Below are positions 12,370 through 22,314 of a DNA stretch of 64,000 bases, piece after piece. Below the pieces are notes generated by a model. It ran no database searches, was not told where the DNA came from, and saw only the letters and a list, made by a program, of their open reading frames with translations. The stretch spans positions 457,024,321-457,088,320 of the forward strand of contig CM060990.1 of the NCBI GenBank assembly GCA_030765065.1, given 5' to 3'. The position numbers and the translations under genes are program-made. Position 1 is the stretch's first letter. The number at the start of each line of letters is the position of its first letter. The stretch comes from Deroplatys truncata (taxonomy: Eukaryota; Arthropoda; Insecta; Mantodea; Mantidae).

Positions 12370-12960
12370 AATGAGAAATTGATGATTGATATTATATCAT
12401 TACCCTAAGTAATAAAAGGGTGTTCAGAGGATTGTAGCTCGAAGCTTACCAAGTGAAACTCTAATACTTAATAAATATTAAACTATGCAAGTGAGATTAA
12501 AATGCATTTAACAAATATAATTTAATTTTTATATATCATTACCCTAATTAATAAAAGGGTGTTCAGGGGGTCCTAGATCGAATCTTACCCTGCGAAACTC
12601 TAATGCGTAATCACTATTAAACTATGCACGGCCAGATTAAAATGTATTTAACAAATATAATTTAATTTTTATACATCATTACCCTAATTAATGAAAGGGT
12701 GTTCAGAGGGTTCTAGCTCGAATCTTACCCAGCGAAACTCTAATGCTTAATAAATATTAAACTATGTGAGTATAGGGCGGTCAGATTAAAACGTGTTTAA
12801 CAAATATAATTTAATTTATACGACATTACAATGTTTAACGAGCTGTATTCTTAGAAACCCAGAGGCCCCTAGTTCGAATCTTACCCTGCGAAACGCTATA
12901 ATAACTATTAAATTATTGAAGCAGGGGGCGGTCGGATTAAAATTGCATTTAACAAATATC
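12370..12960. repeat. Tandem ~125-bp repeats with box-B-like motif, left arm
   Basis: Four to five copies of a unit with ATTACCCTAATTAATAAAAG, GGGTGTTCAGAGG, AGCTCGAATCTTACCC, GCGAAACTCTAATG and ATTAAACTATG, beginning near 12,400, 12,540, 12,670 and 12,825. Each holds a GTTCGAATCTT-like sequence resembling the RNA polymerase III box B. Copies have diverged individually. Confidence 0.8.
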
Positions 12961-13035
12961 ATTATTTACATTAATCCCTGATGCATACTTAGATATCCCG
13001 ATGCCTAGCCACCATTCTTTCTTCTTCTCTCTTTT

Positions 13036-13303
<268 letters not shown>

Positions 13304-13319
13304 CCTCTTTCTTCTCGAC

Positions 13320-13860
13320 TTGCGCACATTCAATCGTTCACATATACACGAGCACTTGTATACACATCAGCAAACATACACCAGTACACGCACACATGTA
13401 CATGCAAGCACATACACGTACACACACGCAAGCACATACACACACGCACATACATACACCAGTACACACACATACATACACCAGTACACACATGCATTCA
13501 CGCACCTCATGCGTATACATACATACACCAGTGCTCTTACACTCACACATACATATACATGGACACACACACAAAAACAAACGCATACACACATACACGC
13601 ACACACACTCACGCACACACACGCATACACACACATACACGCACACACACTCACGTACATACATACACCGTTACACTTGCACATACACATACTCACACGA
13701 CCGCGCGCACACACACACACACACACGCAAGCACATACACACGCACACGCACTTACACACCCACACGCACACACACATATGCCTGTTCACTTACACCCAA
13801 CAGCACCAACCACACACGCACACACATACACACGCACACACCAACTCACGCGCATGTCCT
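13320..13860. repeat. (CA)n-rich low-complexity DNA, left arm
   Basis: CACACA/CATACA-rich stretch interrupted by short unique words. It gives spurious overlapping ORFs in three frames. The mirror copy is at 24,850-25,385. Confidence 0.92.
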
Positions 13861-13939
13861 GAATGAAAAGAGACAAAATGATGCAATAAAACTAATTATA
13901 GCTTGGGATGCAAGGCGCCATTTACGAATTGCTCGAAAC

Positions 13940-14720
13940 TGGTCTGGATGCATGGGTTCGAATCCTAGGACTGATTACAAATTCCAAAACTAATTAAGAT
14001 AAAGACGGTAAATAAACTTTATTACTTTTATGTCATTAGATGGTTTCTTGTGCATGTATATATTAGAGTACCAGGTGTCGGGTTCGATTCTTAATTTTAA
14101 AATCTCAATTATCTCAGAAACTAGCAGGGATAGAGGAGCGGACCAAAGCATGATTGTTCGCTCCTATGATGGACAATTAATGCCTGTATATAATTTCCAA
14201 TCAGTTGTCCCTAGTTCGAATCCCGATCTTTCAGTGACTTCCTTAATTTTCCTCTGTACTCTAGAATATATCACTTAGATCAATGTTGTAGCTGCATACA
14301 GGTCTGTTAAACACATCAAACTAACATAATCAATAATTTTGTTTCTGGCGTTCTGAGTTCGAATACTGATTCAATGAAATTTACTTATAAATTTAATAAC
14401 ATAGTAAATAATTAAGATAAAGGCACCAAATAAACCTCTTACGTTTATGTCATCAGATAGTATCTTGCGGGTGTATATCAGGGTACCTGACGTCCAGGGT
14501 TCGATCCTTAAGTTTAAATCTCAATTATCCCTGAAACTAGCAGAGATAGAGCTGCGAGAGAAAGCATGTTTGATAGCTCATACAATGAACAATTAATGCT
14601 GTATATAAATTCCAATCAGTTGACCCTAGTTCGAATCCCGATCTTTCAATGACTTCCCTGATTTTCCTCTGTACTCTAGAATACATCACTTAGATTGATA
14701 CTGTAACTGCATGCAGCTTT
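13940..14720. repeat. Two tandem copies of a ~417-bp unit, left arm
   Basis: Matching landmarks are 417-418 bp apart: TGTCATTAGATGGT near 14032 and TGTCATCAGATAGT near 14449; GTAGCTGCATACAGG near 14288 and GTAACTGCATGCAGC near 14704. Each unit holds several GGTTCGAATCC-like motifs (near 13955, 14080, 14215, 14356, 14500, 14629). The mirror copy is at about 24,005-24,790. Confidence 0.85.
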
Positions 14721-14927
14721 GTGTGTAAAGACATTATGGATGTACTCTGTGAGAGAGAGAGGGCGTGAGAGAGAGCGAGAGGAAGTGAAACAAGTAGGGA
14801 TAGAAGTGCTGAAAGTCTGCGCATGCGCAGCAAGAGATGATAATTCCAAGGGTGTAATAATCACGTGATGTGTAAGCATCACCGCCATGATGACGTGCTG
14901 GCATCGCCTGGAGGGAGTTTAGATCCT

Positions 14928-14935
14928 TATATATA
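14928..14935 (+). promoter_or_regulatory. TATA box for the left-arm three-exon gene
   Basis: TATATATA lies 124 bp upstream of the ATG at 15059, in a spot that would leave a 5' UTR of about 95 bp. The sequence is conserved in the right arm at 23774-23781. Confidence 0.55.
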
Positions 14936-15058
14936 CAGATATCTAAGCATGTTAGAACTGTTGTGTACTTATTAGCTTTACATTCAAGTTTTAAAGAACT
15001 TTAAAAGCAACGCGAGGTGGAGGCCATCTACACATACAGCACATATCAACACGTAACA

Positions 15059-16397
15059 ATGCAAGGTGAGTTTTTTACCTAACTATACAAAATCAGTGTT
15101 GGCTTTTACAATACATTTAATTTTGTTTAAACGTTACAGTACATGAAAGACGATTCGTTGCAAGAGCATCATATTTTCTAATCTGTGCTTTACATTCACA
15201 TGGATGTCTCTGCGTACTCTTCTCCAGTTCACAGGATTTTTTCTACTCATTCTTCTTCTATAAACATTCACATGATTTTCGCTACACATTCCTCTTACAT
15301 AAACATTCATACGATTTTCCCCATTCATTCTTTGTTTCCCTGCAGGTTCATACTCTATTAACATTCATACATTTTCTCTACTCATTCTTTGTTTCTCAAC
15401 GCATTCATACGATCTTTGCTACACATTCTTCTTGCATAAACATTCATACGATTTTCTCCGATCATTCTTTGTTTCACTATACATTCACACGATTTCCTCT
15501 ACTCATTCTGTGGTTCTCTGCTGGCTCATCTTCCATGAACATTCACATGATTTTCTGTACTTTTTCTTTGTTTCTCTACACATTTATAAGCATACTTACA
15601 AAACATACAAACACCATAGTTATAATATAAAGAAGTGTATAACTTGTTCTTCAACTTGGATAATGTAGTGAAAATAATAATTCATGTCAATGTCTGTTAC
15701 AGATTGTTTAGCTGATAGACTTAACAAGATGGTTGAAGACCGTAGTTTCCTACCGACTCGCCGAGTTCAAGATCTCGAAATAGGTCTTAAATATGAGAGA
15801 TAAAGTCCTTAAAGAGAGTTCAAACAAGATACGGTACCAGGATCGTATCTTCGCTGGAGGATTGTCAAGTGTTCTTGCCAGAGCGCTATATTTCGTTAAC
15901 CGATCAAGAGATTGCAGAAATACCTGGGAACGTATACCTCTGGTATAACGGTATGGCAGAGATGGGGAAATTTAAGACATGTAAATTATCTTTTTTACAT
16001 GCAGAGAAGGTGTGTAGAAGTGTTAAACTTAAGTATTGAATGTTCCCCTATTTTAACATGAAAAAATTCATAAATAAAACAACTGACTCATTGATAATAC
16101 ATATAAAGATACAAATGATACACGTTATAGAATTTATAAACAATTCACAATATCACATGTTTTGAATTTAGTTATATCTAATGCATTGAAATAACGCTCA
16201 ATATCCGAATGTTTATACAAATCTTTTGTGTTTCATTTTACATGTATCATAACAAAAAATGTAATTCTTTTCAGGTTGCCTTTACTAGACCAAAGCAGTT
16301 TTCTAAGACTTTCATTGTGCAATGTTTCAGACTGTACAATAAGAGGAATAGCCTGCAGCCATGCAAAGGAGGCTGGCGCTATTGGATGGTAGAATAA
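15059..16397 (+). pseudogene. Three-exon small gene, left arm (one shared frameshift)
   Basis: Predicted exons are 15059-15065 (ATGCAAG), 15703-16009 and 16275-16397 (TAA). Junctions are GTGAG donor with TTACAG acceptor, and GTGTG donor with TTTTCAG acceptor. The reading phase passes correctly across both introns. Visible segments are DCLADRLNKMVEDRS, then after a frame break near 15,795 RYGTRIVSSLEDCQVFLPER and NVYLWYNGMAEMGK. Exon 3 gives TRPKQFSKTFIVQCF, ending in GGWRYWMVE. The block with VxTRYGxRIVxxLEDxxVFLPxRY resembles small OB-fold-like proteins found in many copies in arthropod genomes and virus-like elements; a single-strand-DNA-binding role would be a guess. Intron structure inside a Polinton-type element, and opposite orientation to the capsid fragment, are notable. 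The frame break is also present in the right arm. Confidence 0.6.
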
Positions 16398-16945
16398 GCA
16401 GCATCGGTACCTACAAGAAACATTTCGGCAAGAAGCGGGTGCTGAGACATTTACATCACCGAAACACATTAAGACAGGATACTTATATAACATTACAGGG
16501 CATACGATGAAAAAACACGGGCAATTTTGTATACAATTCAATGCATAGCTGAGAGTTAGCTCAAGCGAGTCTCCCTTTATTCGCTGAAATTAAGCATTGT
16601 GAACAGTAATTTAAATGATTGTGAAATACTTTTAAATAGAGATGAAATTTATATACCTAAAAAGACTTGATGCCTGTATACATTAACAGCATTAAGACTG
16701 TTTACAACGCTAGAATACAAATTATGAAAATAACAAGACTTTCATTTAAATGATAAAGAAATTTACATAACCTGCTGTTACAAGTGTAATGACATATACA
16801 GAAACAATGAGTCGGATGAGGAAGTGACAGAAATGTAAGATAAATAATAACAATAAAAAGAATTAAGGTATGCTTTTACATAGTGTTTTTATTCGTTAAA
16901 AATCCTTACATTCCTAATGAAAAATAAATCATTACAATGATTAGT

Positions 16946-17508
16946 TTAAGTTATGTTACAATGATCAAAAAGAGAACCGTCTTTAGACGCATTACTCGAT
17001 CTTAAAGCCAGAGCACCAAAAATGACAAATCCCGGCTTCTCCATTTTAGATGTGGTGTCACTATTCAGGTAAAAATTCCTGTAACACAGCAGGTTGAATA
17101 TGCAGATCCATGGTCCTAAATGCGTGAAATAAAGTCTTATCCAGCTTAACAGTCTTGAAGATCTCAGCATCAGAAAATCGAATCACAGGCCTTCTCCACT
17201 CGATGAGTACAGGTTTAAACAACGGCATTCTCTTCACCTGAGACGGGGTAAAGTATATAAATGTTCAACATGACAAGGGATTCTAAACTCGTTGTTAGAG
17301 TCCAGAGCTGATGTATTATATGGTGAAACCACATGTTGCTCTTCTTAGTGATCTTGTCGTCGAACCTCGGTGTCATTGCGGTACCGGTAACATTGAAGAT
17401 GCCCATGATTATAGGATTCTGAAGCCCAATAACTGTAGGAACTGCCGATTGCGTGATGTTAACCCCAATGGGCGTCAAGGGCAGAGCATGATGTGTGCGT
17501 CGAATCAT
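16946..17508 (-). pseudogene. Polinton major capsid protein fragment, left arm
   Basis: Minus-strand copy of the capsid fragment in the right arm. The first part is open from ATG 17508 to a premature stop at 17215, caused by one extra T in the GTTTAAACC run that the right arm lacks. The final part (EKPGFVIFGALALRSS and SLFDHCNIT) is in another frame and ends at 16946. The pattern of a conserved EKPxFVIFAL-type strand followed by an FDHC block is characteristic of the double-jelly-roll major capsid protein of Polintons and adintoviruses. Only about 100 codons of an expected 400-600 remain. The protein stops before the usual LNS and YPY region, so no capsid can be made from this copy. Confidence 0.68.
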
Positions 17509-17932
17509 TCCATTATTATATCATCGACGTCGTTGACTTCTTCTAAAATCTATAGGCATTATGCTTATAGCATTGTTTCTAAAGGCAATGATATTACTGT
17601 TATGCTCTGCTATACTAAGGCTGTTTGCTCTATGAAGCGGATGTTTATGAACAACAGGTAAAATTTGATTTGATGGTTCTTGTGAAATACGGTATCCAGG
17701 CGTAACAGATGGGAAAAGTGATAGATTGAGTGTGCACTTTTACTATCGAGGAAGGAGACTGATGCAATACTGCGCTAGATTCGTATGATACCCAACCTAA
17801 ATATATTCACTAGGAAATCACATTTAGACAGCTGATTAGGTGGAATAACTTTGTCACTGAAGGGCCCCAGAACGTTCCTATAGAACAATCACTGGAAAAA
17901 ATCAAGAGTGAAAGGACATTTTAATTACATTG

Positions 17933-17937
<5 letters not shown>

Positions 17938-17986
<49 letters not shown>
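17938..17986. repeat. (TTA)n microsatellite, left arm
   Basis: About 16 TTA units. The mirror (TAA)n at 20741-20774 in the right arm is shorter. Confidence 0.95.
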
Positions 17987-17987
<1 letters not shown>

Positions 17988-18066
17988 TGATCTAATAAAG
18001 AAGATATTCGCATCCTAATATGAGGAATCTTAAAACATTGGACATACAAGCCGGGATCTATGTTAC

Positions 18067-18895
18067 TTAATGTTTTTTCAGGGACAAGTATAGCCCTCTG
18101 CCAGAGTTTTTGAATTCCCTTTCTTGATCTGCCCCCTCTTCAATTCGATGTTCCTTCCCTTATTCTTCTTCACTCATAGGCCTTTCCCTATTGATTCAAT
18201 TTCTTTGTTATGTCTCATCATTTCAGCAAGTTGTTTATCTGCAGCTTTTTTCTTATTTACAGCTGTAGCAGTTCGTGATGCACCTCCAGCGGCGGCTCCT
18301 AATGTTGCAATAATTGGTATGAGCGGTGGAAATCCTCCTCGTTTCTTCTTTTTGCACCCGCCGCCAACAAACACCTTTCTCTCAATTCTCTCTTATGCCT
18401 CATTATTTCGGCGATTTGTTTATCAGCTGACTTTTTCTTATTTACTGCTGAGGCAATTTGGGCTGCACCTCCAGCAGCAGCACCTAGAGCTGCAATAATT
18501 GGTATGAGAGGTAGAAATCCTCCTCGTTTATTCTTCATGGTTCCTACACCTGGAGTTACCTTTCCCTTCATATTTGCTGGTACTAGTCGCGCTGCCAACT
18601 TTTTCACCTAATGTAACATCAGATGTTTGCACTCTTTTCGAGACCGTTTCAGCCAAGATCTTGTCAGCAATGTTTCTCGAAGCAGAGACCTTATGCTGAG
18701 CGCAGGCAATGTCGCTAAGATTACAGGATTCGTCTAACGGAATGAATCCAGGGTCTCCTCTCTTTAATTTTTCTCTAGCTTTACCCCCAGCTCCTCAGTA
18801 TATGTAACCAGGCAAATGTACTTCAACGGTTGCAGGCTAGTGAGAGAGTCAATTAAACCGAAACCTTTTGCGACCTTAATCACCTTAGCTCTCAT
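18067..18895 (-). pseudogene. Phospholipase-A2-like / pX-like protein of the Polinton, broken
   Basis: Starts at ATG 18895 (MRAKVIKVAKGFGLIDSL) and changes frame near 18,780. A parvovirus-type phospholipase-A2-like segment follows (KRGDPGFIPLDESCNLSDIA, NIADKILAETVSKRV, TLGEK). The catalytic His-Asp of this fold is normally HDxxY; here it reads SDIAC near 18,702-18,719, so the active histidine and the tyrosine are missing. Next is a glycine/alanine-rich hydrophobic block, GGFLPLIPIIAALGAAAGGA, resembling the adenovirus core protein pX and its Polinton/adintovirus counterpart. It occurs twice in tandem (about 18,510 and 18,330), each copy followed by a VNKKK(S/A)ADKQ and MRHxKE motif. The tail ends GRGLYLS near 18,090. 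In the virus-like relatives this protein is thought to help membrane passage and genome condensation. At least two frame breaks. Confidence 0.75.
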
Positions 18896-19132
18896 GTTAT
18901 ACTAAGCGATTTTATTCGGCATAGTTCTTTTATACTTTCTCATTGGCGTATATACATTAAGAGCGATTTATTTTATTTTAGCTGTCAAGCTAGAGCGGGT
19001 GAAGCAAGAATGCTCACAGCCTATTCATATGTTAGACTTTGAAAGCGACTTTAGTCGTGAACTTAGTGGAAAAACTGTTTCATGTCAATGTTAGAACGCT
19101 AATTCTAGACATGCTCATCACGTAACCCATTG

Positions 19133-19695
19133 AGGAAAAAGGTGACTCGCTCAGGGAAAAGGTGACTCGCTCAGGGAAAAAGGTGACTGCTCAGGGAAAA
19201 AGGTGACCTGCAACGGGAAAAAGGTGACCAACAAAGGGAAAAGGTGACCCGCAAAGGGAAAAAGGTGACCCGTTAAAGGGAAAAAAGGTGACCCACAAAG
19301 GGATAAAGGTGACCCATAAAGCGAAAAAGGTGACCCACAAAGGGAAAAAGGTGACTCATAAAGGGGAAAAAGTTGACCCACAAAGGGAAAAAGGTGACCC
19401 ATAAAGGGAAAAAGGTGACCCACAAAGGGAAAAAGGTGACCCATAAAGGGAAAAAGGTGACCAGCAAAGGGAAAAAGGTGACCCACAAAGGGGAAAAAGG
19501 TGACCCACAAAGGGAAAAAGGTGACCCATAAAGGGAAAAAGGTGACCCACAAAGGGAATAAGGTGACCTATAAATGGAAAAAGTTGACCCACAAAGGGAA
19601 AAAGGTGACCCGCTCAGGGACAAAGTTGACCCGCACACAGGGAAAAAGGTGACCCACTCAGGGAAAAGGGCAGGGAAAAGGTGACCCGCTCTCGC
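19133..19695. repeat. ~26-copy, 21-bp minisatellite in the element's centre
   Basis: The unit is GGGAAAAAGGTGACCC followed by ACAAA or ATAAA; most copies are 21 bp, a few 20 or 22. Inner copies often alternate between the CACAAA and CATAAA endings, while the edges carry GCTCA endings. It yields false ORFs with a seven-residue VGHLFPF period on the minus strand. Confidence 0.96.
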
Positions 19696-19980
19696 TAAAG
19701 GCTCTCAGATACGTGTGCCATTTTCGCTAAACGATGATACATGAGCTTTAGACTCGTGCTAGCTAGACCAGTATCTCACTCAACTCTCGCATTCTCTGTG
19801 CTAACTATCAAGAAAACTTGTACTCTTACCTCTATAAATCCATTTCATGCTACTTGAATCTGCTTGTGCTTAATGAAATAGTTATAATTAACGGAATTAA
19901 AACTATTATGTGTGAATGCTACAATATTTTGCTTAGTCTAATTCGGATATGACTGCTTATATGCATCAAAGCCTGAGAAC

Positions 19981-19989
19981 ATATATAAA
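19981..19989 (+). promoter_or_regulatory. TATA-like element upstream of the BED-finger-like ORF
   Basis: ATATATAAAT sits about 100 bp before ATG 20085, a suitable distance for a TATA box and short 5' UTR. A second TATATATA at about 20068 is too close to the ATG to serve the same start. Confidence 0.4.
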
Positions 19990-20084
19990 TACATAAATGT
20001 TGAAAAATAGCTCAGTCTCGTGTTATCGATAACGAATTCAACATCTACAGTGTACATTGACTGGTTTATATATACTATTTGAGC

Positions 20085-20656
20085 ATGAGCACTCACAAAG
20101 ACGGACAATTACAGTCATTTTACGAGAATCTTGATTTTACGTATGTTTCCCAAGGGGGGAGGAATCGCTTTGTTAAGTGCTGCATATGTAATAGAACTTT
20201 AAAAAACAGGACAATTTCAAGGCTTAAGCAACATAGGAGAAGATGCTGTAAAGTGATGACCAGCTGTGCATTGACTACAATACCCAAACGAGATCATGAA
20301 ATCTTCTCAAGTTCCGAAGAGCGGGATTCAAGATGTACCGTACTTGGAACCAGTTCAAGTGATCCTGTAATAACGTCAAAAGCTACCACTGATGAAACAA
20401 TAAGAGCAGTTTCTTTGAATGAGAAGCTCTGAATAAACACACCAATGAAGGCAAGCATACTAGTGTCAAGTCACCTAGATTAGAAGATATATCTAAAGCG
20501 AATACAGAGGAGATGCTATACCGCTACACCGATCCTAATGATTTGGCAAACATGCTAAGGGTACTAATGATGCTTCATACACCTGATAAAAATGACTTTT
20601 CCGATGCGATTAGCGAAATTATTCAGAATTTAAAGCTGGGTGGTTTTATAGCGTGA
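20085..20656 (+). pseudogene. BED-finger-like ORF in the Polinton centre, one frameshift
   Basis: The first true ATG is at 20085 (a TTG two codons earlier is not preferred). Residues about 25-55 (FVKCCICNRTLKNR then SRLKQHRRRCC) fit a BED-type finger, C-x2-C then H-x4-C. BED fingers usually bind DNA in transposases and their derivatives. The frame stops at 20430-20432. A +1 shift just before that stop opens a second segment to TGA 20654-20656 (YTDPNDLANMLRVLMMLH, then AISEIIQNLKLGGFI). That tail resembles a helical DPNxLxxRLxLL ... EIxxIIxxLRxxGxI motif of small insect element-encoded proteins, from memory and not verified. A role in binding the element's own repeats is possible. Confidence 0.6.
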
Positions 20657-20739
20657 TTAGCATCTGCAGAACATTGAAACTAGGAAAGAGTTAGAAAGGT
20701 TCCTCATATTAGGATGCGAATGTCTTCTTTATTAGATCA

Positions 20740-20740
<1 letters not shown>

Positions 20741-20774
<34 letters not shown>
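20741..20774. repeat. (TAA)n microsatellite, right arm
   Basis: Shorter mirror of the left-arm TTA tract, near the inner end of the arm. Confidence 0.93.
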
Positions 20775-20999
20775 GAATGCAATGTAATTAAAATGTCCTT
20801 TCACTCTTGATTTTTTCCAGTGATTGTTCTATAGGAACGTTCTGGGGCCCTTCAGTGACAAAGTTATTCCAACCTAATCAGCTGTCTGAATGTGATTTCC
20901 TAGTGAATATATTTAGGTTGAGTATCATACGAATCTAGCGCAGTATTGCATCAGTCTCCTTCCTCGATAGTAAAAGTGGACACTCAATCTATCAGTTTT

Positions 21000-21766
21000 C
21001 CCATCTGTTACGCCTGGATACCGTATTTCACAAGAACCATCAAATCAAATTTTACCTGTTGTTCATAAACATCCGCTTCATAGAGCAAACAGCCTTAGTA
21101 TAGGAGAGCATAACAGCAATATCATTGCCTTTAAAAACAATGCTATAAGCATAATGCCTATAGATTTTAGAAGAAGTCAACGACGTCGATGATATAATAA
21201 TGGAATGATTCGACGCACACATCATGCTCTGCCCTTGACGCCCATTGGGGTTAACATCACGCAATCGGCAGTTCCTACAGTTATTGGGCTTCAGAATCCT
21301 ATAATCATGGGCATCTTCAATGTTACCGGCACTGCAATGACACCGAGATTCGACGACAAGATCACTAAGAAGAGGAATATGTGTTTTCACCATATAATAC
21401 ATCAGCTCTGGACTCTAACAACGAGTTTAGAATCCCTTGTCAAGTTGAACATTTATATACTTTACCCCGTCTCAGGTGAAGAGAATGCCGTTGTTAAACC
21501 TGTACTCATCGAGTGGAGAAGGCCTGTGATTCGATTTTCTGATGCTGAGATCTTCAAGACTGTTAAGCTGGATAAGACTTTATTTCACGCATTTAGGACC
21601 ATGGATCTGCATACTCAACCTGCAGTGTTACAGGAATTTTTACCTGAATAGTGACACCACATCTAAAATGGAGAAGCCGGGATTTGTCATTTTTGGTGCT
21701 CTGGCTTTAAGATCGAGTAATGCGTCTAAAGACGGTTCTCTTTTTGATCATTGTAACATAACTTAA
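21000..21766 (+). pseudogene. Polinton major capsid protein fragment, right arm
   Basis: The 148-codon frame from ATG 21205 to TAG 21651 carries VLIEWRRPVIRFSDAEIF and LFHAFRTMDLHTQPAVLQ. After a frame change at about 21650 come EKPGFVIFGALALRSS and FDHCNIT, ending at TAA 21766. These blocks match the order IEW... / FRxWDLxxxP / EKPRFVIFAL / FDHC of the double-jelly-roll major capsid proteins of Polintons. The frame at 21000-21192 ends in a very basic RRSQRRR stop and may be the tail of a separate upstream protein. The region just after ATG 21205 (PIGVNITQSAVPTVIGLQ) is not recognised. The capsid fold's second half is absent. Confidence 0.7.
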
Positions 21767-22314
21767 ACTAATCATTGTAATGATTTAGTTTTCATTAGGA
21801 ATGTAAGGATTTTTAACGAATAAAAACACTATGTAAAAGCATACCTTAATTCTTTTTATTCTTATTATTTATCTTACATTTCTGTCACTTCCTCATCCGA
21901 CTCATTGTTTCTGTATATGTCATTACACTTGTAACAGCAGGTTATGTAAATTTCTTTATCATTTAAATGAAAGTCTTGTTATTTTCATAATTTGTATTCC
22001 AGTGTTGTAAACAGTCTTAATGCTGTTAATGTATACAGGGATCAAGTCTTTTTAGGTATATAAATTTCATCTCTATTTAAAAGTATTTCACAATCATTTA
22101 AATTACAGTTCACAATGCTTAATTTCAGCGAATAAAGGGAGACTCGCTTGAGCTAACTCTCAGCTATGCATTGAATTGTATACAAAATTGCCCGTGTTTT
22201 TTCATCGTATGCCCTGTAATGTTATATAAGTATCCTGTCTTAATGTGTTTCGGTGATGTAGATGTCTCAGCACCCGCTTCTTGCCGAAATGTTTCTTTGA
22301 GGTACCGATGCTGC

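Noticed and set aside
13896-13975. tRNA gene at the GGTTCGAATCC motif
   Set aside because: The T-arm pairs only partly and the box A match is poor; part of a tandem repeat.
16233-16541. 102-codon minus ORF and its mirror at 22171-22479
   Set aside because: Antisense to exon 3 of the three-exon gene, which has matching splice sites and phase.
17311-17661. 116-codon ORF on the plus strand and its mirror at 21052-21402
   Set aside because: Antisense shadow of the capsid fragment and the basic upstream frame.
18124-18498. 124-codon plus-strand ORF in the Polinton centre
   Set aside because: Antisense to the pX-like blocks.
19151-19638. ORFs with a VTFFPLW / VGHLFPF seven-residue period
   Set aside because: Translation of the 21-bp minisatellite in three frames; no start context, and the frame follows repeat length only.
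19133-19695. Regular repeats considered as a CRISPR array
   Set aside because: Contiguous 21-bp units without spacers in a eukaryotic element; a minisatellite.
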